From Nitrospira sp. (GTDB lineage: Bacteria; Nitrospirota; Nitrospiria; Nitrospirales; Nitrospiraceae), in NCBI GenBank assembly GCA_015904045.1, contig JABMDG010000004.1, forward strand, positions 23,364-31,311: 7,948 nt of DNA, read 5' to 3'. The notes under the pieces were generated by a model, which worked only from the letters and a program-made list of their open reading frames with translations, made no database searches and was not told the origin of the DNA. The position numbers and the translations under genes were made by a program. Of this stretch, positions 6,588-7,948 are shown in pieces; positions within the stretch are counted from its first letter, which is position 1, and every line of letters begins with the position of its first letter.

Positions 6588-6812
6588 ATGAAACGGTTAA
6601 CTACAATCTCAGCCGGACTGATCCTCGGATCACCTGCCCTCGCTTTGGCGGCCGACCACAGTGCCAGCTATCGGGGAATCGGCTGGATCTATTTCGTCTT
6701 CATCGGTGGCATTCTCATCTATGGGGTAAATGATGCCTTCGGGAAAAAGGCCATGTATGTGGCAGCCCCAATTATTCTCGGCTGGTGCTATTGGATGCTG
6801 CCGCCGAACTAA
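6588..6812 (+). CDS. Small exported or membrane protein, 74 residues
   Basis: Unrecognised small protein with an N-terminal signal-like segment: Lys2-Arg3, a hydrophobic core (SAGLILGSPALALA, 8-21) and an Ala-Leu-Ala site at 19-21, so cleavage before Ala22 is plausible. Two further hydrophobic stretches follow, about 31-46 (GWIYFVFIGGILIYGV) and 55-71 (AMYVAAPIILGWCYWML), separated by the charged turn NDAFGKK. The mature product would be a two-span inner-membrane hairpin; if the signal is not cleaved, it has three spans. The start is well supported by AAGGAG about seven bases before the ATG. A large stem-loop follows the stop codon. There is no catalytic motif, and no neighbour suggests a role. 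Confidence 0.75.
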   Translation: MKRLTTISAGLILGSPALALAADHSASYRGIGWIYFVFIGGILIYGVNDAFGKKAMYVAAPIILGWCYWMLPPN

Positions 6813-6816
6813 GCCG

Positions 6817-6876
6817 ATCGGATCGCGGTACAGTACACACCCTACGGCCTGACAGCCGTGGGGTGTGTGGTCCGAT
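6817..6876 (+). terminator. Large stem-loop just after the small membrane-protein gene
   Basis: Starting 22 nt after the TAA, 6834-6848 pairs with 6855-6869 (core ACACACCCTACGGC with GCCGTGGGGTGTGT): about 15 bp with T-G wobbles only, around a 6-nt loop (CTGACA). An outer pair, ATCGGA (6817-6822) with TCCGAT (6871-6876), adds 6 bp across an uneven internal loop. The position and strength fit a transcription terminator, but there is no T-run on either side, so it may instead be an mRNA 3' stabilising stem or an intergenic palindrome. Confidence 0.45.
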
Positions 6877-7204
6877 ACTCCCCGGCCCAGGCCCCTGCTC
6901 CACTCCCACCCCTCCAGAGAGAACCGCTCGTTAGATATGTTGAGGGCTCCTTCGAGTCTGTCGCTGGTGCCGCGTCTTGCGGACTCCGGAACGGACCGGA
7001 AATTACGGAAAAGTGCATTCACGAATAGGCAGGCCAGCTTGAAGGTCTTATCCCGGCGGGTCTCATTGACACTTGCTTAAAAGTTCATGACAATGCGCGC
7101 AGGCTTATCCGCCTGAACACCGCACGAACCGCGTCCAGGTGTATCGGCTGCGAGCGTTTCATGTTACCACACGACAGACTTCGTTGAGAGAAGCAGAAAG
7201 ATCG
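6877..7204. other. Non-coding leader region before the DUF3817 gene
   Basis: This stretch of about 330 bp has no supported gene. Frames crossing it (plus 6865-7080; minus 6630-7022) have no recognisable domain and run through the stem-loop or antisense to the membrane-protein gene. It contains repeated CGGA words around 6981-7013, a strong promoter at 7066-7094 and a small hairpin (CAGGC 7100-7104 with GCCTG 7111-7115) at the expected transcript start. Confidence 0.55.
7066..7094 (+). promoter_or_regulatory. Sigma-70-type promoter for the DUF3817 gene
   Basis: A perfect -35 box TTGACA (7066-7071) is followed by a 17-nt spacer and GACAAT (7089-7094), 4 of 6 to the -10 consensus. The spacer is AT-rich (cttgcttaaaagttcat). 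It is the best promoter match I found in the window. It predicts transcription from about 7101 and a leader of about 100 nt. Confidence 0.55.
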
Positions 7205-7507
7205 ATGCCAATGAGCCCGATCCGAGCATTTAGGATGATTGCGTTAGCGGAGGGGACGTCTTTTCTGATCCTGCTGTGCATCGCCATGCCGATGAAGTAT
7301 TTCATGGGGATGCCGCTGGCCGTCAGAATCGTGGGGTCGATCCACGGCATCTTGTTTCTGCTCTATGTCGGCCGGTTAGCCCGGCTGCGCACCAAATACC
7401 AATGGGACAATAGGTTTTGCATGCAGGCTTTTGTCGCCTCTGTTCTTCCGTTCGGCACATATCTGTTCGACAGGTACCTGCGCGAGAAAGAGGCCGCTAC
7501 GAATTGA
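7205..7507 (+). CDS. DUF3817 family integral membrane protein, 100 residues
   Basis: Small inner-membrane protein of the DUF3817 family, whose function is unknown. Family features are clear: IRAFRMIALAEGTSFLILL with Glu16 at the start, PMKYF (29-33), GSIHGILFLLYV with His47 (44-55) and SVLPFGTYLFD with Pro82 and Asp89 (79-89). Three membrane spans are expected near residues 11-28, 38-56 and 72-88. The ATG at 7205 was chosen because the family begins a few residues before IRAF; the ATG at 7211 is nearly as good, and an upstream frame from 7139 adds a polar segment unlike the family. The ribosome binding site is weak (AGAAAG). A good promoter lies 110 nt upstream. It converges with the minus-strand gene ending at 7528, with only 20 bp between them and no visible terminator. 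Confidence 0.88.
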   Translation: MPMSPIRAFRMIALAEGTSFLILLCIAMPMKYFMGMPLAVRIVGSIHGILFLLYVGRLARLRTKYQWDNRFCMQAFVASVLPFGTYLFDRYLREKEAATN

Positions 7508-7527
7508 TCGGCCGCCATGTGGCTGAC

Positions 7528-7948
7528 TCACCGCTTCCCGTCGTAACCTTGATCCTTCCATCGCTCCAACAATTGAATGCGCTTCCGAAGCTGCTCGACC
7601 GTGGCCTGATCGACACGGCTCCCGGTGCGTGCGATCAATTCGGCGTTCAGCCGGCGATGGTCAATACCGCCCGCTCTCGCAACAGCACTGACGAGCAACC
7701 GGTGGAGTTCGCGCAGATCCTGCTTCTGCTCATGGAGTGAGACCGGCGGTTCAGCTGAGAGCGCCGGCTGGCTCTCGCCTCTCGTGTCCTCCTCGCCGAT
7801 CACGCTATCCACCCTGGCCACGGCCATCAACGGCATGTACTCGTTCGTCGAGACCGTGACACGGCCGAAGAGATCCCGCTGTCCGGCCGGCATAATATCT
7901 TCCAACACATGATCGCGCTCCGCCTTGATCTGCCTGGCGTAATGAGCC
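7528..7948 (-). CDS. Unrecognised protein, C-terminal part (runs off right edge)
   Basis: The frame is open from the right edge to a TGA at 7528-7530, giving at least 139 residues. It continues in frame past the GTG at 7906-7908 as AHYARQIKAERDHVLEDIM, so the true start is probably outside the window. There is no signal peptide or membrane span in the visible part. A flexible middle (IGEEDTRGESQPALSAEPPVS) joins an N-terminal segment (QRDLFGRVTVSTNEYMPLMAVARVD) to a helical C-terminal domain of about 65 residues, from HEQKQDLRELHRLLVSAVARA to VEQLRKRIQLLERW. That domain, with DHRRLNAELIARTGS between its helices, resembles accessory C-terminal helical modules of large nucleic-acid enzymes, but I cannot name a family. 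Coding is supported by sustained amphipathic helices over the full open frame. Confidence 0.6.
   Translation of the reverse strand, partial: AHYARQIKAERDHVLEDIMPAGQRDLFGRVTVSTNEYMPLMAVARVDSVIGEEDTRGESQPALSAEPPVSLHEQKQDLRELHRLLVSAVARAGGIDHRRLNAELIARTGSRVDQATVEQLRKRIQLLERWKDQGYDGKR

Noticed and set aside
6630..7022. 130-codon minus-strand frame
   Set aside because: It is antisense to the well-supported membrane-protein gene and crosses the large stem-loop; no domain.
7139..7507. Longer start for the DUF3817 gene
   Set aside because: The extra 22 residues are polar and unlike the family, which begins just before IRAF; ATG at 7205 fits better.

Overview
The window is moderately GC-rich bacterial chromosome. 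Most coding is on the minus strand up to about 6.1 kb, then two small plus-strand membrane-protein genes follow, and a minus-strand gene runs off the right edge. The gene mix (AddAB-type recombination nuclease, DUF3817 membrane protein, saccharopine-dehydrogenase-like oxidoreductase, small glutaredoxin-like and zinc-ribbon proteins) would fit a Nitrospira-like (Nitrospirota) genome. That is an impression from protein style; no rRNA or marker gene here confirms it. No phage, insertion sequence, CRISPR array, tRNA or rRNA was recognised.

Layout. 1-611 (minus): N-terminal 203 residues of a UvrD/AddA-type superfamily 1 helicase, cut by the left edge. 604-3747 (minus): an AddB-type helicase-nuclease subunit whose stop overlaps the helicase start. 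3748-3862: a spacer almost filled by an inverted array of 7-nt repeats (GTGANNN on one arm, TCACNNN on the other). 3863-4018 (minus): a 51-residue zinc-ribbon protein. 4025-4291 (minus): an 88-residue glutaredoxin/thioredoxin-like CxxC protein. 4381-5535 (minus): a saccharopine-dehydrogenase-like NAD(P)-binding protein. 5791-6138 (minus): an unrecognised 115-residue basic helical protein behind a very strong ribosome binding site. 6139-6587: non-coding, with two inverted repeats. 6588-6812 (plus): a 74-residue exported or membrane protein followed by a large stem-loop. 7066-7094: a good sigma-70-type promoter. 7205-7507 (plus): a DUF3817 membrane protein. 7528-7948 (minus): the C-terminal part of an unrecognised protein.

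How the genes fit together. AddB and AddA homologues together form a helicase-nuclease that resects double-strand DNA ends for RecA-dependent repair. Here the AddB-type subunit keeps the complete nuclease and the four-cysteine iron-sulfur signature but has no Walker A motif at its N-terminus, so the downstream AddA-type subunit should be the only motor. The glutaredoxin-like and zinc-ribbon genes are 6 bp apart and lie just upstream in the same direction. They may share a transcript with addBA, but the heptamer array sits between them and addB, directly against its start codon. I do not see a clearly new multi-gene system. The most unusual structure is that inverted heptamer array.
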